From positions 1 to 22,184 of the forward strand of contig CAMBJN010000007.1 of NCBI GenBank assembly GCA_945867755.1: a DNA stretch of 22,184 nucleotides, in the 5' to 3' direction. Made by a program: the position numbers and the translations under genes. A model generated the notes under the pieces. It did not search any database and was not told where the DNA came from. It saw only the letters and a program-made list of their open reading frames with translations. Position 1 is the stretch's first letter. Each line of letters starts with the position of its first letter. Shown here one piece after another: positions 21,301 through 22,184 of the stretch. This DNA is from Polynucleobacter meluiroseus (GTDB lineage: Bacteria; Pseudomonadota; Gammaproteobacteria; Burkholderiales; Burkholderiaceae).

Positions 21301-22184
21301 ATGAAGACTTATGACCTTATTATCGTTGGAGCAGGCATTGCTGGGAAGGCAACCTCCTTGCGTTTTGCGCAACTGGGTTTGAAGATTTTGCATCTAGCGC
21401 CCAGCTTTGATGTTGGCTTTCAGGGCCATGATTCCTCAGTTTGGGACAGTCGTATTTATGCTTTATCAGCCAGCAGTAAAAACTTATTAGAGCGACTGCA
21501 TGTTTGGTCAGCTTTAGATTCGTCACGCATTCAGACGGTGAGTGATATGCGTGTTTTTGGTGATAGCGGCCATGCTGATGATGAAATTCATTTTTCGGCA
21601 TTCAGTGCCACTGTTCCGCAACTATCTTGGATTGTCGAATCAGGCCATATTGAAAAAACTTTGGATACTGCGATTCAGTTTCAAGGATTAATTGAACGTA
21701 TCACGGACAAAGTCATTGATGTTGTTTCAAATAATGAGGGCGTCACAGTCACAACCGAAGCAGGTTTAAACGTGTGCGGCAAACTTCTCTTGGCAGCTGA
21801 TGGGGCTCATTCGTTTGTTAGAGAGAAGCTTCAAATTGAGACCACTCAAAATGCTTATGATCAAACGGCTGTGGTTGCTAACTTTCAAGCCGAGAAACAT
21901 CATCAAGGTACTGCATGTCAGTGGTTCTTGCCAAGCGGCGAAATTTTGGCCTTGTTACCTTTACCAGATAAAAAACTTTCAATGGTTTGGTCCGCCACAT
22001 CTGAACATGCCGAGCGATTAAAGAAACTCAGTCCTGAATCATTGTGTGCGGAGGTGATGAGAGCTGCTCAAGGTCAAGTTGAGCAAAGAACAGGTCAACT
22101 GCAGATGGTGACAGCTCAACAAGGCTTTCCATTAAGACGCATGAAAGCCAAGCGCATGATTGCACCAGATGCGAGACCTCGCAT
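21301..22184 (+). CDS. UbiH/UbiF/VisC-type FAD hydroxylase (cut by window end)
   Basis: FAD-dependent aromatic hydroxylase of the ubiquinone-biosynthesis family, open to the last base of the window: 294 complete codons with no stop, against a usual length of about 390-410. The N-terminal FAD fold reads DLIIVGAGIAG (residues 5-15). DSRIYALSASSKNLL (49-63) is the family signature with the conserved Arg, and LLAADGAHSFVREKL (163-177) is the GD-type second FAD motif. The DNA around the reading frame is clean, with no frameshift. Which ring position it hydroxylates (UbiH, UbiF, UbiI or UbiM type) cannot be told from this part. The start lacks a Shine-Dalgarno and lies 20 bases from ychF, on the opposite strand. 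Confidence 0.9.
   Translation, partial: MKTYDLIIVGAGIAGKATSLRFAQLGLKILHLAPSFDVGFQGHDSSVWDSRIYALSASSKNLLERLHVWSALDSSRIQTVSDMRVFGDSGHADDEIHFSAFSATVPQLSWIVESGHIEKTLDTAIQFQGLIERITDKVIDVVSNNEGVTVTTEAGLNVCGKLLLAADGAHSFVREKLQIETTQNAYDQTAVVANFQAEKHHQGTACQWFLPSGEILALLPLPDKKLSMVWSATSEHAERLKKLSPESLCAEVMRAAQGQVEQRTGQLQMVTAQQGFPLRRMKAKRMIAPDARPR

Noticed and set aside
21320..21601. Minus-strand open frame at 21320-21601
   Set aside because: It lies opposite the FAD fold of the UbiH-type gene, whose + strand frame is open from 21301 to the window end with clear family motifs.

Overview
The window looks like chromosomal DNA from a betaproteobacterium of the order Burkholderiales. Moderate base composition, short intergenic gaps, and the neighbours Nif3-petABC-sspAB, a phasin, and hemA-prfA-prmC-grxD point to a Polynucleobacter-like freshwater bacterium. 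That is an inference from gene content and order, not a database match. I see no phage, transposon, CRISPR or rRNA genes, and no gene-free stretch over 300 bases. The longest gaps (9770-9943, 13918-14084, 14700-14832, 20029-20185) hold promoters, a tRNA flank, hairpins and terminators.

Layout. (1) 79-3297: a complete polar amino-acid ABC importer of the glutamate/aspartate type (gltI, J, K, L). (2) 3403-7668: a five-gene cluster for a tungsten- or molybdenum-pterin aldehyde oxidoreductase. It encodes a ferredoxin-like subunit with four [4Fe-4S] sites, the large catalytic subunit, an FAD/NAD(P)H oxidoreductase, a MoaD-like sulfur carrier and a small unknown protein ending in Gly-Gly-Gly. This layout resembles the NAD-linked AorABC(D) enzyme of Aromatoleum. 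An intrinsic-terminator-like hairpin separates the catalytic gene from the flavoprotein gene. (3) 7702-9769: a divergent pair, a DegS-like membrane-anchored protease and a Nif3-family protein. (4) 9893-13803: a probable petABC-sspAB operon with a good -10 box, giving the cytochrome bc1 complex and the stringent starvation proteins A and B. (5) 13844-13917: tRNA-Thr(UGU). (6) 13969-14791: a phasin gene with its own promoter, two TGCA-type dyads and a structured 3' end. (7) 14833-19736, minus strand: rmuC, then grxD-prmC-prfA-hemA read in the order hemA to grxD. (8) 19768-20137: a small membrane protein followed by A-tract-phased DNA and a two-way terminator. (9) 20186-22184: ychF on the minus strand, and a divergent UbiH-type FAD hydroxylase cut by the window end.

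How the parts fit. Most of the window is housekeeping: respiration (bc1 complex, ubiquinone hydroxylation), tetrapyrrole synthesis (hemA), translation termination (prfA with its methylase prmC), iron-sulfur handling (grxD), proteolysis and stress control (DegS-like protease, SspA, SspB), and carbon-storage granules (phasin). The accessory part is the aldehyde oxidoreductase cluster directly downstream of the amino-acid importer. Electrons would pass from the pterin site through the Fe-S chain to FAD and NAD(P)+, detoxifying or using aldehydes such as those from amino-acid breakdown. The main points to check are the split aor operon, the small GGG-ending protein, the phasin control region, the sspA/sspB hairpin and the possibly leaderless hemA.
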